A stretch of 64,000 bases of DNA from Pelobates cultripes (GCA_933207985.1 OW240917.1:119662754-119726753); one strand, 5' to 3'. Numbered from the stretch's first letter, positions 36,143 to 48,225 are shown. The notes: generated from the letters alone by a model not told the origin. Made by a program: numbers and translations.

Positions 36143-36580
36143 ACTTCTCCTAATCCAGGCCTTAATACCACCTCCAAGCGCAGAGGGATTTCCTAGCTCA
36201 CACAGTACAGAAGGCTATGTACTGTGTCATTGTAGCATGAGAGGGATAGTTTTCTCTCATGCTACAGCTCCTTCAGACAGAGAACTGTGTTTGGCAGCTG
36301 AAAAAGCCCAGCACCAATCCACAAGCCTGGGGCAAGCAGGGAGACCTAACCAGGATCTTTTCAGATCCTGCAGGTCTCCCAGACACTGGCAGGGGGGACA
36401 TTATATGGCAGGGAGGGACAATTGGACTTTTTACATTTATTGCAGCTGAGCGTAATCACACAGCCGCGGTATTTAGAGAGCTATGAGCAGAACGTACTTT
36501 AAATGCTGCATGTAGCTCTTCTGGGGCCAAAACAGTTTGCAAGAAAATAAAAGAGTATAATGCACACACTAAAAAAGGTG
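36143..36580. other. Unassigned sequence with a hairpin
   Basis: CATGAGAGGGATAGTTTTCTCTCATG forms a short hairpin near 36236-36262. No gene seen. Confidence 0.4.
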
Positions 36581-36965
36581 TGTTAAAGAAAATATTAACT
36601 GTCCATATCTTGTCCTGTGCTTAATATCAAAGTGATGCTTAAAAGCCACATCTGCTTTGTTCATCTATTCTGTTTGCGTGCAAAAATTAACTCAAATGCA
36701 AATTCAGCCACCCAAGACCTGAGAGGCAGAGATAAAGAAACTCAGAGTTGGAGAACGTGCAGAGACTTGGATTGGTTAAAACACATTACTGGGACATCTT
36801 CAAAAAGTTTAAAAACACTTTTATCTGATTGTAGTGCACGCCAGCTGAATTACTTGAAAGTGCTAAAACTCTTTTCACTTTGTTTTGTAATCCTGCTTCA
36901 TTGTTCAATAATAATAATCTTTTTAATTTGGACCAGTTGTTTCACGTGCCTTATTTTCTTCAACA
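36581..36965 (+). mobile_element. ERV2 5' LTR
   Basis: Starts near TGTTAAAGAAAATATT (36581) and ends TTCAACA (36965), 3 nt before the primer-binding site. Positions 36686-36860 match 46823-47000 (the truncated 3' LTR) nearly base for base, which confirms the LTR. A TTTAAAAA TATA-like box is at about 36808; the 3' copy has TATAAAAA. The exact left end is inferred. Confidence 0.75.
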
Positions 36966-36968
36966 TTT

Positions 36969-36986
36969 TGGTGCCGAACCTCGGAA
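36969..36986 (+). other. ERV2 primer-binding site
   Basis: TGGTGCCGAA is complementary to a tRNA 3' end TTCGGCACCA, as in tRNA-Phe; the following bases are diverged. Position just after the LTR is as expected for a retrovirus. Confidence 0.65.
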
Positions 36987-38003
36987 GGTGAAAGCAATTA
37001 GCGGACGGAATCAAGGTCTGGAAATGGAGCACAGTAGACCAACCGGCGCCTCCAATAGGTGAGAACCTTGGTGTCGCAATTCCTCTCCCTTCCTCTGATT
37101 CCTAAACCCTCTGTCCCCTGTCGTAAGTACAAACCTTCCAAGAACCTGAAACAACTGTTTTATGTTTTAACATCTTTTGTTATGAATGTGTGAGTGAGTG
37201 AGGATACTGGTGCATAAAACCCAACAAATCAGTATGCAAGAGGTCTTTTACGGTGTATGATTGGACTGCCTCAATACGCACCTCTACGGAGAGAGCCAGT
37301 GGGGGCAGTGATGTGCTAAGTAAGAGGACCCTATCGTCCTCAGACACAAATGTTTTCTATCTCTCTGTGCTTGTCAAGTAAACTGTAACTAACCATAGTC
37401 TGCACAGCAAAGGGACAAAAATCAGAGAAGGTTAAGTGTGGGTTGATGCAGTGTTTCTTACTAAGTGTACCTTGGTCTGTAAGTGCAAAGTATCTGGGTA
37501 CACCCTGTGCTCAGCCATTGGACACCGTCTGTTAAATTCGGCTTCAGTCCACTGCAGCTATTGGGTACAGAGCTACTCCCAGAGAGCGAACCCCTGATCT
37601 TTGATTACCTCTCAGCTTTGTTTCTAAACTACCCTGGTCACGCGGGTTTGAGCCTGTACTCTCCCATACTAAAGGGCATGTACCAGTCTGGTCTCCCATG
37701 AATAATCAGACTTAAGTCAAGCGCCTTCGCATTTGATGATATAAGAGGCCAGATACTTTTTGGGATAGTCTACCTGCTGTTTATCATTTGGTTCTGTTGG
37801 AAAATTTGTAGAGATCAAAAGCGGCGATTTGTAGTGTGGGAATTTCCCTGACAGCCACAACCAAAATGTTGCTAAGAATCGAGAGAGAAGGGTAAGAGTC
37901 CCCTCCATCATAGCCGGGCTATGGGAAACGATCTTAGCAAGGTGATACTGCGTCACCCTCAAGTAAAGGACGTCCAAAGAGTCCTCCTATCCCACAGGAG
38001 AGT
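36987..38003 (+). other. ERV2 leader
   Basis: About 1 kb between PBS and gag, without a recognised frame. It would hold the splice donor and packaging signal, but none can be assigned. Confidence 0.5.
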
Positions 38004-39128
38004 ATGAATAAAAAATATGGCATGTGGGTCAGCTGGCATCTGCCGAAGTGGAGCAAGCTGACTAAGGGAATGGATTTTGGAATTCCCAAATGGGGAACCT
38101 TTGAATTACCCCGCTGGGAGAATCTATACAAAAATTTCAAACAAAAATTAGTAGAACCAAATGAGAAAGCAGCTTGGAGTAGATGGACTGTAGAATCCTA
38201 TCAGACAGCAAAAGGCCCAAGGCATTTTTACTGTAGAGACTAAGACAGCATCCGTAAGAACAGACCAGCAGAGGGAGGAGAGTCAGTCTGAGTCAGAAAG
38301 GGAAGAGGCAGAACAGATAGAGCAGCTTGCAATCTCTCTAGTGGAGCATGCCATGGACAATACAGAGACCCTGAGAGACCTAGGGGCCAATTCAAAACTC
38401 CTGTTGGCCCAACCATAACATGCCCCACGGAGGATTGAATCTCCCACCCCCCCCTATATGTTGATCTATGTGCCCCGAGGGGAGAAAAAGTATTTTGTGG
38501 AGTGGAAGGAGAACTAATAATCACTCCCAAAATAGACTGAGGAGGTAAGCAAAGACACAGCTGCCATCTGTACTAAACTTAGCTTGCCACTTAATCCATC
38601 AGAGGTAGAGAATACCCCACGTAGGGCATTGGAATATGTCAACCAACTCAAGAATAAGATTACGGAGGTATTCCCTCCACAGTCTTGGGTCCGGGTGACA
38701 AATATCCAACAAAAGGCTAAAGAACCAGTGGAAGACTACTTTGAAAGATTTAGGCAGACTGTGGAAGAGGCAGGAGGTAACCTTGAAGACCAAAGTATGG
38801 GTAAGATGCTCACTGCCACATTGGTGTCTGGACTGAATAAAGATATATCCATGACAAATTAGTTTCTGCCAATTCTGATCGGAGAGACAAGTCAGTCCCA
38901 GCACTAATGAGCCTAGCAAGCTCAATACAAAGAAACATTGAGGAAGTGCAGGAAAAGAAAGGCCAGAGGGTAATGCTAGTCAGTGCCCCTGGGAAACCTC
39001 AATAGAAGCAGTTCAGAGGAACAAACAGAGGGGAACCCAGAAAAGTTAAATGCTATAACTGTGACAAACTGGGTCATTTTGCAAGGGACTGCACAGCCCC
39101 AAAGCGGGGGAGACAGGAGAGCGATTGA
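38004..39128 (+). pseudogene. ERV2 gag
   Basis: Matrix-like basic start (ATG 38004, LPKWSKL..), then a capsid C-terminal region (38584-38862) with the FERFRQTVEEAG stretch equivalent to the major homology area, and a CCHC nucleocapsid knuckle at 39051-39092 (CYNCDKLGHFARDC). Stops fall after the matrix part (38241), after 38862 and near 39001, with frame changes between. Gag would build the particle; this copy cannot. Confidence 0.8.
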
Positions 39129-39470
39129 CGGGCAGTGTTTCCAGTGCTACCAGTCATCTCTGAGAGCAGAGGACATGATGCCTTTGTTCGCCTGACCCTC
39201 TCTGACATGCCATACCATTCTGGGGAGTGCCTGGTGGACACTGGAGCAGCCCGCAGTGTTCTCAAAATATCAGAAGCCCAAAATTTGAAAATTTCTGGAC
39301 AAATTGATGCTATAGGACTAGCAGGTAAAACTATCATGCTGAAGTAGACTGTAGAGACTCCTGTGACTATAGGTCCAGTTGAGACCTCCCTCTCCTTTGT
39401 CCTTGGTGACACTGTCCCCTGCAATTTGCTGGGAAGAGATGCACTGATGAAACTAAACGCGAACATCTAA
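39129..39470 (+). pseudogene. ERV2 protease
   Basis: Active site LVDTGAARSVL at about 39230-39262, followed by an IDAIGLAGK flap-like segment and, after a stop near 39347, LLGRDAL-type C-terminal sequence (about 39428). The same active-site string as ERV1. Confidence 0.8.
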
Positions 39471-39503
39471 TAAACAAAGGATGGACCAGTTGTCACTACA
39501 TTA

Positions 39504-40446
39504 GTGGGATCAGAAGACCACAACACATTAGAGAGTTTGATCCCCCTAATGGCAGTGCACATCCTTCCAGAGCAGAATATTCCACCTGACCTGGAGGATG
39601 TCCCCCCAGATGTTTGGACTATAAAAGGTGGTCCAGTGGACCTGATAAAACAAGCACACCCAGTGGTCATTAAGCTCAGACCTGGGGCTAAATTGCCCAG
39701 GATTCCTCAGTATCCCCTCAGCATGAAACAATTAAATGGTGTAATAGACCAAATCACATTTTTTGTGAACCAGGGGATCCAGATTCCCACAAAATCACCT
39801 GTAAATACACCCTTATATCCTGTGGCTAAGCCTAGGAGACCAGGACAGTTCCGCCTGGTTCATGATTTGCGGGCAGTAAATAAAGTAATTTGAGAGGATT
39901 CCCCACTTGGTCCAAATCCCCACACTATTCTAGGAGAAATTTCTTTGAATGCCTCCTGGTTCAGTGTGATAGAGTTGGTAGACGCTTTCTTTTGTGTCCC
40001 TGTACATCCCGACTCTCAGTACCTGTTTGCCTTTACATTTGAGGGACAGCAGTATGCTTGGACAAGGTTGCCACAGGGAAAGGTCTCTTCACCATCTGAA
40101 TTTGGTCAAATCATGAAGCAAGTCCTAGACAGGTGGCATGCATCCATTGGGGTGACTGTTGTGCAGTATGTTGATGATATCCTGCTGGCAGCCACCTCAG
40201 GGAGCTGTGCACCAGTGCAACTGTTTCACAACTTTCCCACTTGAGCACTGAGGGATGCAAGGTTTCCCCCAGGAAAAAGTCATTTTCCTAGGCCATTGCA
40301 TATCACAGGGCTCTAAACACATCACTGCAGATAGGGTCTCTGTGATACAGAAGGCACCATACCCACAAAATGCCAAACAGATCAGAGCCTTTTTGGGATT
40401 GGTTGGGTATTGCAGACAATGGATACCAAACATGTCTCAACTTTGA
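39504..40446 (+). pseudogene. ERV2 reverse transcriptase
   Basis: RT fingers and palm in three frames: LRPGAKLPRIPQYPL, then VAKPRRPGQFRLVHDLRAVN (to 39893), VIELVDAFFCVPVH (first Asp), LPQGKVSSPSEFG and YVDD (about 40170, both aspartates intact), then GHCISQGSKH and AFLGLVGYCRQWIP (40255-40446). It has a stop at 39894, a stop/frame break near 40245 and loss of everything downstream. Confidence 0.88.
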
Positions 40447-40590
40447 CAATGGATGTCTTAAAGACCCTCCAAAACCAAACAGGTTCCCAACTCAGAGCAA
40501 GTGGAAAAATGCTGGTTGCAAGCTGGAGAATGATGTTTGGAAACATGGGGATGGTCGATTGTGTGCACCCCCAGTTCTATATCCTGTTCT
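40447..40590 (+). other. ERV2 post-RT remnant, unclear
   Basis: Short stretch between the RT and the LINE junction. No RNase H motif is readable. Confidence 0.35.
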
Positions 40591-42520
40591 AGACAGTTTC
40601 TCTCATTTCTCTAAAACTGAGCTCCTTGTCTTTCCTCCTCCTAATACTGATCCTCCTCTTTCGCTCTCCCTTCAAGTTTGTGGTACCCACTGTAACGGAT
40701 CGCCTGGACCCCGACTGGGTACCTCCGTTAAAGGATGCTCCTAGCGCTTCCTGAGGACTCCAAGCACTCTGGCAGACACCACAATCACCAAATCGGAGAA
40801 ACAAATAAATTCTCCCAAGCATATGAATGCTGTAGACAGTTGAATAGGAACCATACGAATAGGTTTACTCTCCTAGCAGTCAAACTGGAACAGCATACAA
40901 TAAATCCTTCCCCCAATAATGAGACGACACTTCACTTTGAGGGTTAAAACAGGAACTCCCTGTACTGTCACATACAGTCTCTTTTATTCCCAATCCACAA
41001 ACATAGTACAGCCCACAGGGCGTTACAAAACAGCCAATCAATCCATACAATACACCCAGACACTCCCACACAAAATCCTCCCCTCTGGCTGTGATATGAT
41101 TACTGAACACAATGGGTAATCTAATTATCACAGCCAGAGAAATACAGTTTCATAAAACACATCACAGGGACCCCAAAACATGCAATAACCCCATAAAAAT
41201 AAAGTATATCCTTGGAACTGGGGGATCTGGGTGATCCACATATCCAAAATTCACCCAGATCCGTTCAGTACTTTGGAAAATACAGTTTAATGCAGATTCT
41301 GCAGAATATATACAGGCTAAATGAAAAACAATCACTGTATAATGTGTCCCCTGCTGTATAGTCCAAAACCACCGCACGATGTCTCTGTGCACCAAATACT
41401 GGCGAGATGGCACCGTGTTGAAAAGTCCAAACAGTGTCTGGGAGTTAAAATGGCCGCCATCCATTGTTCTCACCATGTGCTTCTGATACAGGAAATGGTG
41501 GCCACCCAGTAACTCCACAGTATGTCCACAGATGGTTCTTAAAAGGGCCAGCAGCAGCACAACACAAATCCATTATGCCCAAATCATGTCTTTAAAGGGC
41601 AATACATCCCAGGGGCCATAGTCACATGGCAGGAGGCTGGCAACCAGGCTTCTCCAGTGCATAGTGGCGAGGTTGGTTCCGCCACACCCACATCAGTCCA
41701 TCCTTGCAAGCACGCTGTCTTGGCGTCATACTTTATTCTGGCCTCACCTTTGAGCCTCACATCCAGCATGTTGCCAAATCCTGTAGATTCCATCTTAAAA
41801 ACATAGCCCACATCCGCCCCTTTCTTGCACCAAATACAACCAAGGAGCTTGTCCATGCGCTAGTAATTTCCTGCATGGATTATTGTAACCCTCTCCTGAT
41901 TGATCTTCCCAAAAGCCGTACTGATTTTCCTCTCTAGTCGTTTCTCTCACACCTCACCCCTCTGTCAGTCCTTACATTGGCTTCCTGTATGCTACAGGAG
42001 TCAATTCAAAGTACTAATCCACACCTATAAAGCACTGAACGCTAGCCCCTCTTATATCTCCTCACAGATCCATAGGTATGTCCCTTCTCGGTCTCTCCGC
42101 TCTGCCCGTGACCACCTCCTGTCCGTTGTACGCACCCGTACGGCCAACTCACGCTTGCAGGACTTCTCGCGGGCAGCTCCCTTCCTATGTAATAGCCTGC
42201 CTACCGCCATCAGACTCTTCCCCTAGTCTTGCATCTTTTAACAAGGCCCTTAAAACCCATCTCTTTAGGAAAGTTTATGGCCTCCCAGAGTAACCTCACA
42301 TACCCGTCTCTTGCTCTCCCCTAAAGGGCAGCCCACCTTATTTGACTGCAAATTCCTGTCCTAATGTGTTTTACACCCCACCGCCTATAGAATGTAAGCT
42401 CGATTGAGCAGGGTCCTCTTCAACCTATTGTTCCCGCAAGTTTATTTGTAATTTATAGTTAAATCCCCCTCTCATAATATTGTAAAGCGCTACGGAATCT
42501 GTTGCCGCTATATAAATGGC

Positions 42521-42559
<39 letters not shown>

Positions 42560-42560
42560 C
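40590..42560 (+). mobile_element. L2-like LINE 3' portion in ERV2 pol
   Basis: A 5'-truncated non-LTR element. RT C-terminal motifs: SKTELLVFPP (about 40610), then after the solo LTR LGVILYSGLTF, SCMDYCNPLL, LHWLPVCYRSQFK and SFNKALKTHLF. The 3' tail has GTAAAGCGCTACGGAATCTG and ends in (AAT)n (42521-42559), typical of L2/CR1-group tails. Frames are broken. The ERV resumes at about 42561. Confidence 0.85.
40691..41686. mobile_element. Solo LTR inside the L2-like LINE
   Basis: 996 bp starting TGTAACGGATC and ending TTCCGCCACA (TG...CA), flanked by an exact 5-bp duplication CCCAC (40686-40690, 41687-41691). The LINE sequence is continuous when it is removed. No internal coding region, hence a solo LTR of a retrovirus or gypsy element. 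Confidence 0.85.
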
Positions 42561-43391
42561 TCCCTTCCCATGTTTCCATAGGGGGAATGATTGAGAGTGT
42601 CAATAAATTTTGGTTTTGCACCAGGTTTCTCACAATTTGCAACTGAGTGGTGTAAGAAATGCATGATCTGTGCATAATACAATCCAGGCAAAATGACAAA
42701 GGTAGAAATTAAACATCTTGTAAAGTCTGACACACCCCAAAGGGAAAACATGGCCTTTAGCCATTTGAGATTTTGTTTGGCAGAACACCACTGACAGGCC
42801 TTTTCTTTCCACAAGAATTACATGGACAGTACGCTTCTTTAACTGACTATGTTGTCCAGCTGCACAAGCAACTGACTAAATTGCATGGAAAAGTGCTCTC
42901 TTCATTACCAGATCCAGAAGAAAGAACCGGAACTCACCACCTGCACCCTGGAGACTGGGTGGTGATAAGGAGATACATGAGGAGACATTTAGAGCCCCGA
43001 TTTGATGGCCCATACCAGGTATTACTGACCACACCCACCTCAGTCAAGGTGGAAGGGAAACCAAACTGGATACACACCTTACACTGTAAGCTAGTAGATT
43101 TCCAGGCTAGTGATAAAAACCTGTGTTCAAGGCCACTGGGGACAAAAAGGATTAACAAACTGTCAAAACGCGTACTGGCCTGCTTGTTTTTCTGTGTTTT
43201 ATACCCTCATGCACAAGTGGACGGCAGGAAGCAGACAAATTCCATCTGGCTTCTACATCAACAAACTGCCAAGCAGCTGAATGCTACCGACTGCTGGATA
43301 TTTTCCCATATTCCTGCCACTCAAAGGAATCCCTTTAATTGGTGTACCAATATCAATGAATGATTTGAATTTAACTGATTATAGTTATGAG
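42561..43391 (+). pseudogene. ERV2 integrase remnant and env start
   Basis: 42590-42700 keeps part of the integrase HHCC domain (cysteine pair, then a YNPGK-like end) with stops. It passes directly into the post-core segment (EILFGRTPLTG) and the open GPY/F C-terminal domain (42773-43100; EPRFDGPYQ). The whole DDE catalytic core is missing. The frame then runs into an env leader with a hydrophobic segment (about 43165-43205) and sequons, until the hAT insertion at 43392. Confidence 0.75.
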
Positions 43392-43399
43392 GTTCAAAT

Positions 43400-44882
43400 T
43401 AGGGATCGACCGATTATCGTTCTGGGCGATATTATCGGCCGATATTTGGTATTTTCGGCAATATCGGTATTGGCCAATTCAGATACCGATATTGCCGATA
43501 ACATATAAAAGGACCGCCGGGCCCATTACAAGCCCGGCAGTCCTGTGGGGGGCCCAGCAGAAAGCTCTGACTTACCTTGCAAGCAGCTCCTTGTGTAAAT
43601 CTTGCAAGACCCGCGGCCGCAGAGCGTTGCCATGGGTTACCATGGCAACGCCCCACGCGGCACTAAGAGTCGCGAGATTTACACAGGGAGCTGGAGGAGC
43701 TGCTTGCAAGGTAAGTCAGCGCTTGCTGCTGCTGAGCCACCACTGTACTTAACAAGCCACTGGACCACCAGGGAATACTATAACCCCCCTCCCTGGTAAG
43801 AAGCAGGGAGGGGGGACTAAACAAACAAAAAAAAATTCAATATTTAAAAAAATATTAAAATTAAAAAAAAATGCCCCCCCATTTTACACAAATTACATCA
43901 TCACTACACAAACACACTACACACACACACACACACACACTACATTACATACACACAAAACACACACTGCATTATATACACACACACACTACACAAACAC
44001 ACTGCATTACATACACACTACACAAACACACACACTGCATTATATACACACAAAAACACACACACACTGCATTATATACACACACACTACACAAACACAC
44101 TGCATTATATACAGGCCAATTGGCCAATTCAGATACCGATATTGCCGATAATGTATAACAGGACCACCGGGCGCATTACAAGCCCGGCGGTCCTGTGGGG
44201 GGCCAGCAGCAAGCTCTGACTTACCTTGCAAGCAGCTCCTTGTGTAAATCTTGCGAGACCCGCGGCCGCAGAGCGTTGCCATGGGTTACCACGGCAACGC
44301 TCCGCGCGGCACTAAGAGTCGCGAGATTTACACAGGGAGCTGGAGGAGCTGCTTGCAAGGTAAGTCAGCGCTTGCTGCTACTGAGCCACCACTGTACTTA
44401 ACAAGCCACTGGACCACCAGGGAATACTATAACCCCCCCTCCCTGGTAAGAAGCAGGGAGGGGGGACAAAAAACAAACAAAAAAAAACACATTTAAATAT
44501 TTAAAAAAAAATAAAAAAAAAATGACCCCCCCCCATTTTACACAAATTATATCACTACACAAACACACACACACACTGCATTACATACACACACTACACA
44601 CACTACACAAACTGCATTACACACACTACATTATCTACACACACACTACACAAACACACTCTGCATCAACACACACAGCTCCCCTGTCTAAACACACTTC
44701 ATCCACTACATGTGGCATGTATATTTTGTGCATTTACCTTTTGAATTAGTTTTTTTTTCTTCAAAATAGTATATGTACAGAATATCGGCAACATATTGGC
44801 TATCGGCCTGAAAGTTCACAGGGTAGCGGCGCTAAAAAAAAAATAATAAAAAAAAAAAAAACTCAATATCGGTCGATCCCTA
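43400..44882. mobile_element. hAT element c with internal duplication
   Basis: Termini TAGGGATCGACCGAT and, inverted, TAGGGATCGACCGATA. An exact 8-bp target duplication GTTCAAAT flanks it (43392-43399, 44883-44890). 1483 bp with no transposase. An internal unit of about 650 bp is duplicated in tandem (starts 43471 and 44121), each with a CGCGGCCGCAGAGCGTTGCC palindromic part and (CA)n. A truncated relative is at 56860-57230. Confidence 0.92.
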
Positions 44883-44890
44883 GTTCAAAT

Positions 44891-45971
44891 AGATGTAGAT
44901 CACTCTACTCATAATGCTCTCTCAGATCAAGGGACATATTTAGAAATTGCTGGTATAATCTCTCCACCTACAATATATCTAGGGCCCATGTATGTAAATC
45001 ACATAGCAAAAATAAAAGGTCACTTTGCCAGTTTACCTAAGGTCCATGTTGGGTGAAACAGATTGTAGAAATGCTACCTTAAAATTTAAAATGGAACCAT
45101 GTGATATGGTAGATGCAGGTTGTAACAACTTATGTTTTTGCCCAACATTGAAAGTTGTGTGTGCCCCGAGGTGTGCTTGCCCTGAACAAACAGACGAGGA
45201 TGAGTAAAGCTCTCAAAGTCATGTGCACCACAATATGGTATAGTTTCAAAAGTGGCTGGAAAATCATGGTAAGATAATTCCAAGGGATTTGAGACAAGGA
45301 CTCTATTACATTTGTGGCAATAAGGCCTACTCATGGCTTCCCATGGTAGCATGAGGTAACTGTACCATAGGAAGAGTTGTACCAGCCATTAGACCACGCT
45401 TAAATATCTCATTGTTTGAAATATACCAAGGGGGAACCAGGTATAAACGAGAACTATTCTCATCTGCAGATAAAACCTGGATGTGGTTCCCCTCTTGAAC
45501 AGGTTGGGTAGTCGAATTATTAAATAAGATAAATAAATATGCTAGTATCATGGATGGGATTATTAATGAAATTACAAGTTCTATCCATGCCCTAAATGAA
45601 GAATTAGCCCAAGTCAGAAAAGTTGCCCTACAGAACAGAATGGCTCTTTATTATCTTCTAGCTATAGAAGGGGGAACTTGTGCTATCATAGGATCAGAAT
45701 GCTGTACCTGGGTTGAGGACTCCCATGACCCCATAGAGGCACACATGAATAAAGTATAACAGTTGCAACAACAAGCTAGATATATATCTAAAGAAGGATG
45801 GAACCCCTTCTCCTGGATGGCATCTATTGGTGTTTGGTTTAACAATATGCTTTCAAATTTCTTAAAACCCATAGTGGTGGTGATAGGATTGATTTTGATG
45901 TGCTTAATTGCCTGGAAATTGTTAGTAATTTGTGTTTCTCGTTGCAGCAAAAAGGCAGATACTCTCATTGC
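44891..45971 (+). pseudogene. ERV2 env, surface tail and transmembrane subunit
   Basis: Continues the env interrupted by the hAT element: a Cys-rich surface segment (45025-45207), then a transmembrane subunit (45550-45971) with an LQNR-type helix, a Cys-X6-Cys-Cys motif (about 45680-45705), an in-frame TAA at 45757-45759 and a 25-residue hydrophobic anchor. It ends TAA at the TTAA used by the MITE (45972). A frame break lies between 45207 and 45550. Confidence 0.85.
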
Positions 45972-46824
45972 TTAAAGGACCACTCTAGGCACCCAGACAA
46001 CTTCAGCTTAATGAAGTGGTCTGGGTGTCAGGTCCAGCTAGGGTTAACCCATTTTTTTTTTTTATAGAGAAACTGCTATGTTTACAAATGGGTTAATCCT
46101 TCCTCCAATTCCTCTAGCGGCTGTCTCATTGACAGCTGCTAGAGGCGCTTGCGTGATTCTCACTGTGAAAAAAAAAAAAAAATCACAGTGAGAGCACGCA
46201 AGCGTCCATAGGAAAGCATTGTAAATGCTTTCCTATGAGACCGGCTGAATGCGCACGCAGCTCTTGCCGCGCATGCGCATTCAGCCGAATGGGAGGAACG
46301 GAGGAGGAGAGCTCCCGGCCCAGCGCTGGAAAAAGGTAAGTTTTTACCCCTTTCCTCTCCCCAGTGCCGGGCGAGAGGGGGACCCTGAGGGTGGGGGCAC
46401 CCTCAGGGCATTAAAGGACCACTATAGTGCCAGGAAAACTTGTTTTCCTGGCACTATAGTGCCCTGAGGGTGCCCCCACCCTCAGGGTCCCCCTCCTGCC
46501 CGGCTCTGGGGAGAGCTGCGTGCGCATTCAGCCGGTCTCATAGGAAAGCATTTACAATGCTTTCCTATGGACGCTTGCGTGCTCTCACTTTGATTTTCAC
46601 AGTGAGAATCACGCAAGCGCCTCTAGCAGCTGTCAATGAGACAGCCACTAGAGGTTGGATTAACCCTAATATAAACATAGCAGTTTCTCTGAAACATTGT
46701 GCCATGTTTCTCTGAAACTGCTAGGTTTATAGAAAAAAAAAAAGGGGGTTAACCCTAGCTGGACCTGGCACCCAGACCACTTCATTAAGCTGAAGTGGTC
46801 TGGGTGCCTATAATGGTCCTTTAA
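45972..46824. mobile_element. Two head-to-head TTAA MITEs (copies H1 and H2)
   Basis: H1 45972-46414 in copy A orientation, lacking its right terminus. H2 46411-46824 in copy B orientation. TTAA at 45972, 46411 and 46821. Together they form an 850-bp near-palindrome. The left TTAA is in the env stop region and the right TTAA is inside the 3' LTR, so the polypurine tract and start of U3 are missing. Confidence 0.85.
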
Positions 46825-47005
46825 CTCTCAAATGCAAATTCAGCCACCCAAGTACTGCGAGGCCGAGATAAAGAAACTCAGAGTTTGAGAACGTGAAGAG
46901 ACTTGGATTGGTTTAGACACATTACTGGGACATCTTTAAAAAGTATAAAAACACTGTTTTATCTGATTGTAGTGCACGCCAGCTGAATTACTTGAATGTG
47001 CCAGC
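46823..47005 (+). mobile_element. ERV2 3' LTR remnant
   Basis: Matches 36686-36860 of the 5' LTR, with a TATAAAAA box at about 46946. Similarity stops near 47000, where the 3' end of the minus-strand LINE begins. Confidence 0.85.
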
Positions 47006-47160
47006 CCCATAAGTCATTGTGCCATGTATTATCACATGTAATATGTAAGGCTATGTCTTGCCACCCCAGATGATTTATATATTACTCAAACACACAAACA
47101 TAAATAATGGATTTTCTCATCCGTCTTAGGTGGTATGTTTATTCCTCATTCTTGGGTCCT

Positions 47161-47883
47161 CTACCAGAGGCCTGGGAGTTTGAGGGTTCTGCGCAGTATC
47201 TTAGTTGTTCCTAGAACTGCACTCTTCTGGATCTCAGATGTCCCACCTGGAATCTGTTGAAGCCACTCCCCCAACTTAGGAGTCACAGCCCAGAGTGCTC
47301 CTATCACAACTGGGACTACTACTGCCTTCATTTTCCACATCCTTTCTTGTTCTTCTTTCAGTCCTTGGTATTTCTCCACCTTCTCATGTTCATTCTTCCT
47401 GATGTTATAGTCACTGGGTATTGCCACATCCACCACGACTGCAGTCTTCCGTTGCTTGTCTACCACCACAATGTCAGGTTGGTTGGCCAGCACTTGCTTG
47501 TCTGTCTGGATCTTGAAGTCCCACAGGATCTTAGCCCTGTCATTCTCAACTACCCTTTGTGGTATCTCCCATCTGGACTTAGGAAGGTCTAATCCATATT
47601 CTGTGCAGATGTTTCGATACAAAATCCCAGCAGCTTGGTTCTGTCTCTCCGTGTATGCAGTTCCTGCTAACATCTTGCATCCGGCTGCTAGGTCCTGGAC
47701 TGTCTTAGGGGCCTCTTTGCACAGTCTGCACCTAGGGCCTTGCCTGGTGTGGTAGACTCCAGCTTCTATTGATCTGGTGCTGAGGGCCTTTTCCTGTGCT
47801 GCGAGGATTAGTGCCTCAGTGCCGTCTTTCATTCCTGCCTTTTCCAACCATTGGTATGATTTTGTCATGTAAGCCACATCCAC
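47161..47883 (-). pseudogene. LINE restriction-like endonuclease domain
   Basis: A 240-residue frame, open. It contains a Cys-rich CRLCKEAPKTVQDLAAGC motif (HxxC-like knuckle with the His replaced), ILWDFKIQTDK, then QPDIVVVDK and VVVDVAIPSD, the PD...D core of a PD-(D/E)XK nuclease, and VVPVVIGALWAV. This domain nicks target DNA for target-primed reverse transcription. The first Met of the frame is internal; the ORF is the C-terminal part of a longer polyprotein. Confidence 0.85.
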
Positions 47884-48225
47884 TATCTGCCAGTGGTAGA
47901 GGTTTGTCTTGCCAAGGAACCTCCTCTATCTGTTGAAGTCTCAGGCATTACCTTAGCAGTTCATCTTCGGGAACCATCTTTGCGATGTACTTGTGGATGC
48001 TCTGTGTTTCATCCAGGACTGTGGCCTTGACACTCATCAGGCCCTGACCTCCTTCCTTCCGGCAGGTGTACAGTCTGGGTGCTAGATTTCAGTTGGAATC
48101 CTCCATTTATAGTGCGTAGTTTCCTAGTCTTGACATCCATGGTGACCAGTTCTTCTCTTGGCCAGGTTATTATTCCAGCTGGGTACCTGATGACCGCTAG
48201 GGCATATGTGTTGATGGCTGGGACT

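Larger units (their letters stand above)
36581..47005 (+). mobile_element. ERV2, degenerate endogenous retrovirus with nested insertions
   Basis: Plus strand: LTR, PBS, gag, protease, RT, remnants of integrase, env, truncated 3' LTR. Interrupted by an L2-like LINE (about 40590-42560, itself split by a solo LTR), a hAT element (43400-44882) and a pair of TTAA MITEs (45972-46824). Class I (gamma/epsilon-like) by the same motifs as ERV1. Confidence 0.85.

Noticed and set aside
41321..41512. Frames inside the solo LTR as genes
   Set aside because: They lie wholly in an LTR with defined ends and target duplication.
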